A stretch of DNA of 62,000 nucleotides from Mesostigma viride (lineage: Eukaryota; Streptophyta; Mesostigmatophyceae; Mesostigmatales; Mesostigmataceae). The translations under genes and the position numbers were made by a program. The stretch spans positions 1-62,000 of the forward strand of contig RPFO01000253.1 in assembly GCA_009746045.1 (NCBI GenBank). Reading direction: 5' to 3'. This document shows, piece by piece, positions 1 to 11,652 of this stretch. The notes beneath the pieces are model-generated. The model was not told where the DNA came from. It searched no databases and worked only from the letters and a program-made list of their open reading frames with translations. Position 1 is the stretch's first letter. The number at the start of each line of letters is the position of its first letter.

Positions 1-545
1 TCCAACGGCCGTCGGAACCTTAAAATTAGGGTGTGATTTTCATGCGCCAACGGCCGTTGGAACCTGGAAATTAGGGTGTTATTTTTCTGTCGCCAACGGC
101 CGTTGGAACCTGGAAATGAAGGTGTCATTTTTCTCGCGCCAACGGCCGTTGGAAACTGGAAATTAGGGTGTGATTTTCATGCGCCAACGGCCGTTGGAAC
201 CTGGAAATAGGGTGTGATTTTCTCGCGCCAACGGCCGTTGGAACCTGGAAATAGGGTGTCATTTTTCTCGCGCCAACGGCCGTTGGAACCTGGAAATTAG
301 GGTGTGATTTTTCTGCGCCAACGGCCGTTGGAACCTGGAAATTAGGGTGTGATTTTCATGCGCCAACGGCCGTTGGAACCTGGAAATTAGGGTGTGATTT
401 TCATCGCCAACGGCCGTTGGAACCTGAAATTAGGGTGTGATTTTCATGCGCCAACGGCCGTTGGAACCTGGAAATTAGGGTGTGATTTTCATGCGCCAAC
501 GGCCGTTGAAACCTGGAAATTAGGGTGTTATTTTTCCGGCGACGG
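1..545. repeat. Palindromic ~43-46 bp tandem repeat, block 1
   Basis: About twelve head-to-tail copies, each built around the perfect 14-bp palindrome CCAACGGCCGTTGG, followed by roughly AACCTGGAAATTAGGGTGTG and a T-rich spacer that varies between copies. The array already runs at base 1, so its true start is outside the window. It ends just before a good 3' splice site (AG at 601-602) of the unknown gene, so it is probably intronic. Confidence 0.95.
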
Positions 546-602
546 CCGTTGGAACATAGTACTGACCTTCCGGCTATCTGTATGTTTTTTGCATGTGATC
601 AG

Positions 603-3600
603 GGGCGTCCGTCCAGGCCGAGAACGGAGGAAGAGCGGGAGAAGTGGGCTTACAAGATTGAACATAACTGTGCGGTGGCGCATCTCACAACATTTTTTGA
701 GGACTGGCGCCAACGAGCACCGGGCACCGACTTATGGTCGGTTATTGTGAAGACCTTTGAGAGGAAGGGGCTGCTGACGACACGTGCTGGAAATGCGAAG
801 CCCAGCATTTTGGACTCCTGGGAGCCAGCGCCGTCCTCTCAAGTGCACGACAAGAATCTAACTGACACCATACAGGCGGCGTTTCATCTGCGGCAGAAGA
901 TACGCCTAGTTCCAGACGATGTCGACATCGGGGGGGTCCGCGATTGCGACTCAAGTACGGGCCCCCACGGAGAACTTGTGCCAACTCCCGGAACTCATGC
1001 GGCACCGGACGGTGACGGTGCGGAATTGTAGGGGGCTCGCGCCGTGGTTCGTGGGGGCCGGCACAAGTCTGACAAAAGCAAAATGTGCCGTGCCGATCTT
1101 CCGGTTTGCGTGGCAGGTGCTGGCAGACCGTGATCCAGGTCTCTACAATTTATGGGTGCAGAGGAGTGAAAAGGTTCCTTACCACATTAAAATACTGACG
1201 GGGGACGACAGTGACCGTGCCGTGCAGAGGTTCGGATACTATCGTTCGCCAACGGCCGAGGAAGCCATGTCCATTCTCCGGACGGACTCCCTGAAGGACA
1301 TGGCGGCCGCTTGCTCAGACGAGTTGATCACCATGGAGTTGGATCCGTCCGAGTGGTCAAATGAATCTGAGCGTGAGGCAGTAGTTGACCTGACGAAATC
1401 CGCGCTGGGGAGCTTGAACATCTCGGACCATGCCGGCCTTAAGGGTAAATTTCGAGACCAGACGCCTTGCGTGTTTGTGCAGTTTGCCGTGCTGGACGGC
1501 AACCACTACACACAGATGTTGAAGTCCGTGATTTTCGAGGGCTCTGACGAGCAAGTGAGTACTGCGATAGCTGGCGAGATTGCGGGTAAACAAAAGGGCA
1601 AGTTCGTGGAGACAACCGACGAGGCGTTTGATTTGTGGAGGGGGTTGGTGAGGGACGCGGAGAAGTTCAAGTACACCAATCTGGACGTGCTCAAGGGCTG
1701 GGAGGTGGAGGGGGAAGCACTGATCCCGCCCATGAAGGACATGCGGACGCAAAAGGTAAATATAACGGATCGGGTGTGGGAACGTTTTAGGCACTAGATG
1801 TTATTTTTCTTGCGCCAACGGCCGTTGGAACCTGGAAATTAGGGTGTGATTTTTCTTGCGCCAACGGCCGTTGGAACCTGGAAATTAGTGTGTGATTTTT
1901 CTTGCGCCAACGGCCGTTGGAACCTGGAAATTAGGGTGTCATTTTTCCTGCGCCAACGGCCGTTGGAACCTGGAAATTTGGTTGATATTTTTCTTGCGCC
2001 AACGGCCGTTGGAACCTGGAAATTCGGTCGACATTTTTCTTGCGCCAACGGCCGTTGGAGCCTGGAAATTAGGGTGTGATTTTTCTTGCGCCAACGGCCG
2101 TTGGAACCTGGAAATTAGGGTGTGATTTTTCTTGCGCCAACGGCCGTTGGAACCTGGAAATTAGGGTGTGATTTTTCTTGCGCCAACGGCCGTTGGAACC
2201 TGGAAATTAGGGTGTGATTTTTCTTGCGCCAACGGCCGTTGGAAACTGGAAATTAGGGTGTGATTTTTGTTCGGGAACGGCCGATCTTCCAAAGTGTAAG
2301 GACAAAATGTCATGTCGTGTGTTGTATGACCGTTTTTTGTCTCAAACACTGATTCACATTTCATGCATGCAGGGGAGAGAGGCGCATCGGAGGGTTGCCC
2401 TGATCGGAGGGGGGCTGAATGCAGAAGACGAGGCCGTTTCCAAAAAGTCGAGGGGGACGGCGCTGCTGGAAGTGCACAACTATTTCAAGACGCACATGGA
2501 GGAATCCTGGGATAAGCCGGAGGTGCCCCTTCAGGACCAGAAAGAAATATGGAATTTGATTCATGGGGTTTCAAGCAGCACTGAGAAGGCAAGGAAGGAC
2601 GGGGAGGGGGAGGAGGGTGGTGAGGAGCGGGTTGGAGGGCGATTGAACGAGGGTGGTTTGTCCGAATCGGAGAAAACCCAAGTCTACGACTTCATCTCGG
2701 CTGTGAAGGATGAAACGGTCGCTCCGAACGACGACAGTAGATGTGGAATGCCGATTGAGGACAAGGTGGCCAAGGAGCTTGCAGAGTTTCTGGACATCGT
2801 GGCAGCGGACAAGCTGGACGGGGAGGGAAGGGTGATGAGGAAGGGGGGGGGATCAAACAGGAAGGGTGGAGGAGTCTAGCCCGCTTTCGATTCTGGCCGT
2901 CTATCATGGCAACCGTGAAGGCCAAACACGTTCCTCCTCAGTGCTTGTATGACCTGACATACATGGCCAAGATCTTCTGCGAGGTGATTGTCCAGCTTTT
3001 CCTGATCTACAACCGCGATTTGGGGAAATACCCCGAACCACGCCACCTCGGCTGGTTGCCGATGCAGCCTTCGGAAGCCGACAGCGCCCTTGAGAGGGTG
3101 GCCGATACGGTCGCTGTAGCTGCCAAGAGACTAAGGGCGGTTATCAGGCCAACGGGGAGGGACGATTCCACCTTCCCACTTGCACTGCTGGAGAGGACGA
3201 ATTTTTGGACGACCCACAAGGAGGAAACGAAATGGTGGGTCCTGATTGCGCCCGAACCCCCAACCGAACAGGCTGTGGTGCCCCAACCCGTACAGCCTGT
3301 GGCGGGGGCTGTGCGTGACGGGGGCTGTGCCGGAGGAAGGCCAAGCCGAACATGCGGAGGCAGAGGACGTCCAGTCGGGTCGCCAAAAAAAGGTGGGGGA
3401 GAAGCGGGAACCCCCGCGGAAGTTTGGGTCGGAGGAGCTGGCATCCGAAATCGAGCAGCAGGGCCCGTGGATTTCTAAGAAAGTTTACGGGTCTGACGGG
3501 GACACGACCTGTGAGTTCATGATGAAGACTTTCGCGTGGGAGAAAAGCGATGGGCCGACACGGTTGGCTCAAGTGGTACTTAATGCAATGGAGGGGTTCG

Positions 3601-5655
3601 AATTTGTTGTGAAGAGGAAGGGGGGGGTGAACCAGCCGGATATCAAGAATGGGATATGGCTGCTGAATTTGGAACACCACGCGAAGCTGTGGAATGATGA
3701 GGAATTGTTGAAGGGTCGAACGGTGCGTGGGTGGAGAAAAGGGACTGGAAGGCGGCGAAGGATTGTGGAGATTTCAATGGTGTGAAGGACGCCTGGTCGT
3801 CGTACCTAGGCGATTTTACGGGATTCTTCAACCCACCCGTGATCTTCATTGGGTCAAAGGAGCAGGTGGATGGGTTTAAGGTCCTTCTGAAGGTACTTGG
3901 GAAGCGGCCTGAGGGGGAGGATATTTCCAATCCCAACGGCCGTTCGGGCAAGGAAATTGCGGGTGCAGCCCAGAAGCGTCCGCTGGAGACGGCAGGCGCT
4001 GGCACCAAAAAGAAACGCCGGAAGCGCGCCGCCTCGGAGACCCCCTCGGCCGAAGACGTCTCAATGGGGGATGATGAGGATGTCGGGTCACATGGGGGTG
4101 ATGATGGGGAGGAGGTTGGTGATGATGGTGCCGGCGATGATGAGGGGGCGGGAATGAGGGTGGTGATAAGGGGGGCGGGTCGAAGGACGGAGAGGGGGGG
4201 GTTCGAAGGGCGGAGAGGGGGCGGGTCGAAGGGCGGAGAGGGGGGGGGTCGAAGGACGGAGAGGGGGCGGGTCGAAGGGCGGAGAGGGGGGGGGTCGAAG
4301 GGCGGAGAGGGGGGCGGGTCGAAGGACGGAGAGGGGGCGGGTCGAAGGGCGGAGAGGGGGGGGGTCGAAGGACGGAGAGGGGGGCGGAGAGAAGGGCGGA
4401 GAGGGGAGGGGGTCGAAGGGCGGAGAGGGGGCGGGTCGAAGGGCGGAGAGGGGGGCGGGTCAAAGGGTGGAGAGGGGGGCGGGTCAAAGGGCGGAGAGGG
4501 GGCGGGTCCAAGGCGGAGAGGGGGGGGAGAGAAGGGTGGAGAGGGGGGCGGGTCAACCGGCGCATCGGGGGAAGGGGGGAAGGGCGGAGAGGGGGGCGGG
4601 TCGACCGGCGCATCGGGGAAGGGGGAAGGAGGGGGGGAGGGGAGGGAGGCTCGAAGGGGAATTCGGGGGCGTCGGGGGGGGGATGTTGGGGCGTGCCGTC
4701 GACTACTGCAAAAAGCTCCTTTCGCCTGGCGGGCACGTTCGATCAAGAGCAACGGCTAGTCATCTGTCAAAGGGTAAGTTAATCTGAGTGAATATGGTCG
4801 GTTAAATTATGATGTTTGCATATTCCCAAGTTTGATTTGCGATTGTAATGATAACTAATTGCGCCGCTCGTCATTGCTTGTCTCACACACAGGTGACGAG
4901 TCTGAAGAGGAGCCGCCAAAGGATGACGCGCATGGCGGCCCACCCAAAGGGTTTGAGGAAGATTCGGAAGAATCGGAAGAATCGGAACCTGAGGAAGCGC
5001 CACAAAGACGTGTCACAGTTACCGCAACCCAGCCCAAGCCACTAGACAAGAAAGTGCCACCACCAAGTTGGCAGCCGTGGATGGAGAATCTGGAAGGTGT
5101 GGGGGGGGGAAACGGGTCGTGCCCCGCTCGCCTGTTGGATGTCCGGTTTCGGTATTGTGCAAGCACGGCGGTGAATTTTGCCAGTATCGGAAGAACCAAT
5201 CCCAGCGCCTTGATACGTTGTGGAAGCCCACGTGGGCTGCTGATTCGGTGGCTAAACTCAATGCAGACCCAATGAAGCTGGCACACATGCCTGATTTCCA
5301 CGTCGACACGTTCCTGGTGCATGGAGTCGTTCGAAAGGTGGATAAAACGGGCGTGTGGTACGTTAAATTTTGGGCAGAAGGGTGTGACGAAAAGGGAATC
5401 TGGATTAATGGGGAGCAGGGGACGATGCCCAACATAATTTTCAAGGTACAACAAGACGAGATGCGGAACTGTTTCAAGCCACCTGAGGGAACGTATTTGG
5501 AGTGGTGGATGGACAAGGGGTTCCTGGCGACCAGATCTTCCCCAGCGACCAGATCTTCCCCACGACTCCAAGAGAAGGGGGGAGACCAAGCCGCAGGGCA
5601 GGGCAAACGAAAACCTCAAGGGAAGGCTGGCGCAGATGTGCGGGAGGGGGTGTAA
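603..5655 (+). CDS. Multi-exon gene of unknown function, 5' incomplete, frame broken
   Basis: I do not recognise the family. Three exons are inferred. The first is 603-1755 (acceptor AG 601-602; donor GTAAAT at 1756). The second is 2373-4773 (acceptor at 2371-2372; donor GTAAGT at 4774). The third is 4893-5655 (acceptor 4891-4892, TAA stop 5653-5655). The first visible intron joins in phase 0 without a stop. Long, non-repetitive, protein-like frames continue across the region, but the frame changes near 930-936 (G7), 2843-2851 (G9), about 3310-3345, about 3713 and 5101-5109 (G9). The product has charged N-terminal modules, a basic stretch near 4005-4030 (KKKRRKR), an acidic stretch, a Gly-rich segment from 4150-4650, an acidic Glu/Ser run just after the last intron, and a C-terminal globular-looking block around 5270-5520. 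Homopolymer miscalls in a working gene and real decay are both possible. A single-domain function is not claimed. Confidence 0.5.
1805..2275. repeat. Palindromic ~46 bp tandem repeat, block 2
   Basis: Ten or so copies of the same unit as at 1-545, spaced 42-48 bp, with core CCAACGGCCGTTGG and a CTTGCG-type spacer. The whole block lies inside the inferred intron 1756-2372 of the unknown gene. Short ORFs over it on both strands are by-products of the repeat. Confidence 0.95.
4150..4650 (+). repeat. G-rich minisatellite inside an exon
   Basis: About twenty imperfect copies of a 20-24 bp unit close to GGGCGGAGAGGGGGCGGGTC. The + strand is almost devoid of C/T runs and holds dense G-tracts of 4-8. 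In the frame used upstream it codes a Gly-rich, Glu/Lys-containing low-complexity stretch. Because it is open in more than one frame it cannot settle the reading frame of the host gene. Confidence 0.9.
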
Positions 5656-6218
5656 AGAAGCCCAGCGGACGGGCACCTGTAAAGAAACGCCTGTTAGTAG
5701 GTAGTTAGATAGCTTGATCTGAACTCGTGTACATTTGTAAACATCGATCTGTACATCTGTCTCCAGAGCATTCACTTGAATATTCAAAGTTCAAGTGGGA
5801 ATTACTGGTTGGGTTGTGCACAGGCTTGTGCACAATTTTGGCAATAATTATAATTCGTTCTATAAATAGAACTAGCGGGGTCGTGGAGAGGGTTGTGCAA
5901 TTGTAAATAATCTACAACTTGTCTCACTTGCTTACCCTCCGAGTGCATGACACTATGACAAAAACAGCCAATTTTACCCCGACTTGAATAAATTTTAATA
6001 AATGTTAATAAATTTTAATAAATTTTAATAAATTTAAGCAATCTAGTAATGAAAAGTGCACGCGGAAAGCGCACTAGTGACCAAATTGCATGAAATGGTA
6101 ATGATTTCATGTGGAAACGCATTCACAATGAGCATCAATTGTCATGTATTTGTTGAAATGGCGTCTCCTCAAGTAATAAAATTTGGCATGGGTATTGTAG
6201 ATTGATTGTGGGCCCCCC
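5656..6218. other. 3' flank of unknown gene, AT-rich
   Basis: No gene seen. TGTAA motifs, the usual green-algal poly(A) signal, occur near 5735 and 5902. A run of 10-12 bp units resembling TTTTAATAAA lies at about 5988-6036. The region ends at the broken edge of the LTR retrotransposon near 6219. Confidence 0.5.
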
Positions 6219-7356
6219 CCATCGGATCAGGTAACGTCTTGGGGACGGCTTGCGAGCCCGTGTTCCTGGACTTCATGATCTGGCACGAGGGGCACTGGCG
6301 CACATATGTCTCAATATACTCCTTCATCCCTGGCCAGTAGAAATGTTTGCGGGCCCGAGGATAAAGACGGTGGCTTCCTTGATGTCCGCCTAGGAGCGAA
6401 TCGTGGAGCTCGTGAAGCAAGGCGGCTCTACAAAGCTCCGGGACATACAGCCGCCATTCCTCCGGCTGGATACTCACGAACAGGCGTCCATCCTGGAACT
6501 TGCAAGGGTAGGCACCCATCTGCTGGGGATGCGCCCGGATGGCTTCAAGCGCCGCTTCCTCCGTGACCGTGAAACGACTGATCATCGTCTCCAGGTCCGA
6601 CGTGACTGTGAACGCGTCCGCGGCCGGTTCTGTCTCCGCACTCGCCTGGTTGACGAATTCGGAGAAGACTGTGGGCGGGCCGATCGGCTGAAGCTGAAAA
6701 ATTCCCTGGGGCGGCACCACATGGCTAAGGGGCATGCGCATATGCGATCCCTCCCCCTCCCCGGGGGCATCCACGTCCTCGTGGGCATTCGTCTCCTCCA
6801 AGAGAGGTGACAAGTCATCGCTGGTGGTGTGTCCCAGATGAAACAGGTGGCGGGCCCGGGGAGACCGTGGCTCCGCGCCGTAGGCGGTCCCCGGGGCGGC
6901 CACTGGTACGCAAGTGGTATGAAGCACATCCATGTCCTCGTAGAACCAATAGTCCGCCCGTCGCGAAAGGGCGTCTGGCACCACGTTGTCCGCGCCCTTG
7001 ACGTATTGGATCTTGAATGGCGCAAACTGTGACAAGTACTCCATCCACCGCGCTTGGCGGGGCGTCAGGTTGGGCTGCACCAGGAGGTGGGTGAGCGGCC
7101 GGTGGTCGGTGTGGATCACCAGGCGGTGGGGGTCGAGATCCCCCTGCTCACTAATGGCCACCGAAAACTGGGCCCCCAGAAGATGATGACGCCACGTGTG
7201 GCAGCTGTAGACTACTGCCAGAAGCTCCTGCTGATGCACTGGTAATTCCGCTCCGCCGGAATCATTGTGCGTGAGATATACTCGATGGGCTGAAGACCCT
7301 TGCCTTGGTCCTGCAAGAGGACCCCCGATGGCCACCTTGCTGGCGTCCGTAGCCAC
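6169..7356 (-). pseudogene. pol: Retrotransposon RNase H and integrase N-terminus
   Basis: The frame opens inside the RNase H domain: an Asp in MATDASK, then a DHRPL motif at mid-length. A connection and a His-His-Cys-Cys zinc-binding module of integrase follow (His residues in HELHDSLLGGHQG, cysteines in CPSCQ). The DDE catalytic core that should come next is absent: the frame leaves retroviral-type sequence near a C8 run at 6212-6219 and stops at 6169. This is the 3' remnant of pol, out of frame with the RT part upstream. Confidence 0.85.
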
Positions 7357-9198
7357 GACGAAAGGAAGGGCCGGGTCCGGCAGGATAAGGACTGGTGCTG
7401 TGGTGAGGTGGCGCTTAAGCGCCTCAAAAGCCTGTTGGCACTGCTCAGCCCAAAGGAACGGGGTACCCTTCTTGAGAAGAGCGTTGATCGGGCGGCGATG
7501 GTGGCAAACCGCGGGATGAACCGTCGGTAGTAAGATGCCAATCCCAGGAAGCTGCGCACCCCTTCACGTCCGTAGGGACAGGCCATTGCTGGACGGACTC
7601 GATCTTCTCAGGGTCGGTCGCGATGCCGTCGCGGACAAGGTATGGCCCAGAAACGGCACGCAGCGGCCGGCGCGCACCTTGGCTTTCCGCGCCGAAAGGT
7701 GCTCATCCTCCATGATCTGCAGCACGGCGTCCACATCCTCTAGGTGCTCCTCGAACGTCTTGGAGTACACCAGGATGTCGTCCAGATACGCCAGCGCGCA
7801 CGTGCGCTTGTAGGTCCAGGGCGGGCGCGCCCCCTTCTGCGGGTCCGCCAGGTCCTGGGAGACCTGCGGCAAGTGGGCTGTGCCCATCACCGGACGGAGG
7901 ATGTCATTCATCAGCATCTGGAAGGACGCCGGCGAATTGCACAGCCCCATTGCCGCCACCCGAAACTGATAGTGACCGAAGGGCGTAGCGAACGCGGTCT
8001 TGTGGCAGTCTTCTGGCGCGATGCGCAGCTGCCAAAACCCGTCCGCACAGTCGATGACGGTGAAACACGTGGCCCCCTGGACACGGTTGAAGATGTCGTC
8101 GATCCGCGGTAGAGGATACCGGGACTTGACGGTGATGGCGTTCAGCTTCCGGTAATCCGTCACCAGACGCCACTTGCCTCCTGGCTTGGGAACGAGCAGC
8201 ACGCCCGCTGAGAAGGGGCTGTTGCTGGGTTCAATGAGCCCCGCGTCGAGCAGTGAAATGAGGATCTTCTTGAGCTCCACCAGCTCGACTGGGCCCATGC
8301 GGTACATGGGAGACACGGTAGGACCGGAACCCTCCTGGAGCTGGACACGGTGCAACACCGATCGATTGGGAGGGAACTGGGGGGTGCGATCCGCAAAAAG
8401 GGTAGTGCGCTTCTCCAGGACGGCATTGAACCGCGCCAGCTCATCCGGTGTGAATCCGGCACCAATCTCGTTAAGCAGAGCCTGAGTGCTATCCAGGTCT
8501 ATGCGATACATCGCGTACTCCTTGCCCTTCCGGAGCTGGCGCGCCAGCGTCTTGCTACTCATCAGGATCTGGGACGCTGGTCGAGGCCCGTCCGCCGAGC
8601 GCTCGTGTGTAATGTTATGGACCTCCGCGGCCTGTGCCCTATACTCGCTGTCAGGGCACCAGAATGAACCATCCGGAAACCAAACTACCCGCCGGCGCAC
8701 ACTGATGTCCACATCCTGCTTGTCCAGCCAGTCCACTCCAATGATGATGTCGGCAGCGCCCAGCGGCGCAATAGTCGCCACCAGGTCCACCGGCGTGCCC
8801 TGCAGCACACCCTTGATGTCTGCTAGGCCCGGCGATTGGTGTCGCCGACCGTCTGAGTAGGTGACATAGACTGCCGTGGTGTGAGGCCGGGGTACCAGGC
8901 CCAGCCGACGCACCAGGGCCTCGTTGATGAAGGACGTGGAGGCGCCGGTGTCGACCAGGAACTTCACGTCCATGATCGTTTTCTCCTTCAAATACGGATC
9001 AAGGACGGTGGGAGGGACCAATAACCCTCCGCTGAAAAGAAACAGATGCCGCGAATCTCCTTGAGATGCACGCGCCGCCGGTTGGGAGGACGCGTCTGCG
9101 GCCACGTTATTGACGTCTACCTCTACTCTAGTTGACTCCGCGTCTGGGCTACCATCTGATTTTTCTATCCTATCCCCTACCCCGGGACCCAAGCCCAT
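7212..9198 (-). pseudogene. pol: Retrotransposon protease and reverse transcriptase
   Basis: The main frame, 9198-7564, starts with an acidic linker. An aspartic protease active site follows (VDTGAS, about residues 83-88), then a Ty3-type reverse transcriptase: DYRKLN, the IDCADGFWQL palm segment, and catalytic YLDD in AYLDDILVYS. Near 7570-7600 the frame shifts and the thumb/connection continues in 7586-7212 (FLGLASYYRRFIP). It shifts again near 7350 into RNase H. These enzymes copy element RNA into DNA in cytoplasmic particles. Frame breaks make this copy unlikely to work as it stands. Confidence 0.9.
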
Positions 9199-9283
9199 GG
9201 GCAGGGCTACTACTCCCGAGGAGCGGTGGGACGGGAGGCCGCCTCGCCGACCACCCGCCCTCTTCCCCCCCTCCTCCTCTTCG

Positions 9284-11119
9284 TCAGCCCCCCCTCCTCG
9301 TCGTCGTACTCGTAGCCAGCCACTGCCTGCGTTTGGCCTGAAGAGGAGGACTGTCGCCGCGCCTCATCTCGTTGACCGCACGCAACACACCCTTGGTAGA
9401 GCTGGTCGCGGGTGGTCGCGGCTGCTGGTACTGCGTCGGGGCCTGTCTGGCGTGCTGCAGGCGAGCCGCACGCTCACCCGCGTTGCGGGGTCGATCCCGA
9501 GGACCGGAGGAGTCGGGGCGGCTGCCGAAGGCCGGGCCGGAGAAACGAACACTGGGTGTCCCTTCTCCTGTCCCACGACTGGCGTTCTTGCCCCGGAGCT
9601 TGGGGCAGTCGCGCTTGAGGTGCCCCACCTCGCTGCACATGAAGCAGCGCGCCTTGCTAGCGTCGATCGCGTTGACGCCAGGATCAGTGTAGCCCTCGTC
9701 AGGGTCGTCGAGGTACTCGTCCTCTCCTCGCCGGCGAAATCAGTGGAGTACATCTGGTTCACCCGTCGCGGGGGAGCAGGTCTGAAGAAACGGCGCACTG
9801 ATGGGGCACGCCCGCGAGCCACTACGTCGGCCACCTGTAGGAGATACCTCTGGATATTCAAGATGTCCCACTCTTCCCAAGGGACATCAGCATAGTGCTT
9901 GAATACCTCATCCTGCAGCTCAGGACAGAGTGCCTCGATGAACCTGCTCTTGTACTCGTACCAGGTCATGTCAGCCAGGTAGGCGGCGCTGGACTCGAAC
10001 TTAGACAGAAACTCGCGATATGGGGTGGTCCCCTGGCGCAGCTTGCTGAAGGCCATCCGCTCGTGGAGTGTAGCATCTGGGGGCACCAGCTTGCGACGCA
10101 CGCGGTCCATCAGTTCCGCCAAGGTTTGCGGGTATGACTGGGACGCGATGCTCTCACAGTTCAGATGCTTATCACCGAGGGGTCCATACAGGAGTTAATC
10201 ACCAGATCAATCAGATCGCTGGTGGCCAGCTGCCAGTTGTGATGATTGCGCCAGATGGTATACTGTCGTCGCCACATGCGTCCCCATTCCTCTACCTCGC
10301 GCGGTTTCATGTCCGCGTGCAGCTTGGGTACATTCTTGAAATTGGGCATCGGTGGGGCCTTTACTGCGGCGGTGACAGGCCCACCGACGTCTACGTGGGG
10401 GATATCGCCGAAGTCGGGGGGCTGCGACCGGGGGAAAGGGCTGGATCTGGGCGGCGTACCATGAGTCCGCCGCACCTGGACGGATGAGGGGTGTTCGTAC
10501 CCCGGGTCATCCAAGGCCACCCTGCTGAAGCTGAAGTTGCCAGCAGGCGCAGGCGAGGGGACCGCGCTTTGGTCAAGCACCCGTGGGCGCTGCGGTTGAG
10601 AAGCCGGGCGCTGGACTGGCGTGTGAGTCTCCTCGTCTCTGGTGGTGACACTGCTCCTGGTCTCCCCTGGGCTGGTCCGAGGTCTATGAGTACCAACAGG
10701 CGGGCCCTGCGTGACAGTTCCCTCGTCCGTCTCGTTAGTCCCTTCCAGGTCATCGAACTCGCCATCTGCCCCTGGGGCCTCCCCTTCCTCGTCCGAATAC
10801 CATAGCGCCGTGGGTAACAGGGACGTGCTGCCGAAGGACACTCTGCGTCTGCCCCGGTGTGGGGGCCCGGTGGAGGTCCCTGGGGCCGCCCCCGACCTGC
10901 CCAAGGATGCGTTGGCCGCCCGGTGACTGGCTGCTGACGGCGGTAGTGCAGGGTATCTCCATTCTCATCTCCCTGCTGCTCTGGATCCGGTGGTAGCCAT
11001 TGTGGTCTCGTCTGGGGTTGTTGCTGCTGCGTCCGGGGTTGCTGCTGTTGCCATGCTGCTGTGGTAACCGTTGCTGCTGCTGATGCTGCTGCTGCTGTTG
11101 CTGCTGCTGCGGTTGCTGC

Positions 11120-11151
<32 letters not shown>

Positions 11152-11508
11152 TTGCTGCTGCTGCTGTTGCTGCTGCTGCTGTGGCTGCTGCTGCCGTTGC
11201 TGCTGCTGCGAGTACTCTTGGAGCCTCTCTCGGTCGTTCCTGTCATCTCCCTGCCTGGGTAAGGCGTCTATATTGTCCCCATCCGCTGGGAACCTAGGGT
11301 TCTGATCTCTGGATCGTGGGGAGCCTTCCGCAGGTCTCTCCATGACCTCACCTGTATCTGTCCCTGCTTGGACGTGCAGTGGTACCTCTATACCCTCTGT
11401 ACCGTGCTCGTGGTTGTCTACCGGTTCTATCTCTGTATTCTCTAGATCTCGTTCTCTAGTCTCTTCCTCTGTATCTCTGGCGTTCCTTGTTTGGGACCGT
11501 GTGGGCAT
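9284..11508 (-). pseudogene. gag: Retrotransposon gag with polyGln and zinc knuckle
   Basis: The likely start is the ATG at 11508. A Glu/Asp/Arg-rich N-terminus is followed by a polyGln block, an acidic/Pro-rich linker (10904-10400), a gag capsid-like helical domain (about 10340-9800, with segments such as WRRQYTIW and FLSKFESSAAYL) and a CCHC zinc knuckle CFMCSEVGHLKRDC near 9645-9600. The frame changes at least three times (near 10850, 10160 and 9720), so no single uninterrupted gag is present. Confidence 0.8.
11070..11215 (-). repeat. CAG/CAA trinucleotide repeat in gag
   Basis: The plus strand reads GCTGCTGTTGCTGCTG and so on; on the coding minus strand this is CAG with interspersed CAA, giving about 45 glutamines. 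CAA interruptions are frequent, which usually slows slippage. Confidence 0.95.
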
Positions 11509-11652
11509 GGTGCTCGTACTGGTACCTTACACTGCAGGCAACACCTCCCCAGGAAGGAAGAGAGAGAAAGAGAGAGAGCAACCACGTGCTATAGAGCTAT
11601 AACTATAGAACCTAATACTACTCCAATCTGAACCTAATAGTACTGGTCTCCT

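Noticed and set aside
1-2275. CRISPR-like array (repeats with spacers)
   Set aside because: Spacing resembles a CRISPR, but the intervals are near-identical sequence, not unique spacers, and the DNA is eukaryotic with introns.
3643-4752. 369-residue proline-rich protein on the minus strand
   Set aside because: Antisense of the G-rich minisatellite and of the better-supported + strand exon.
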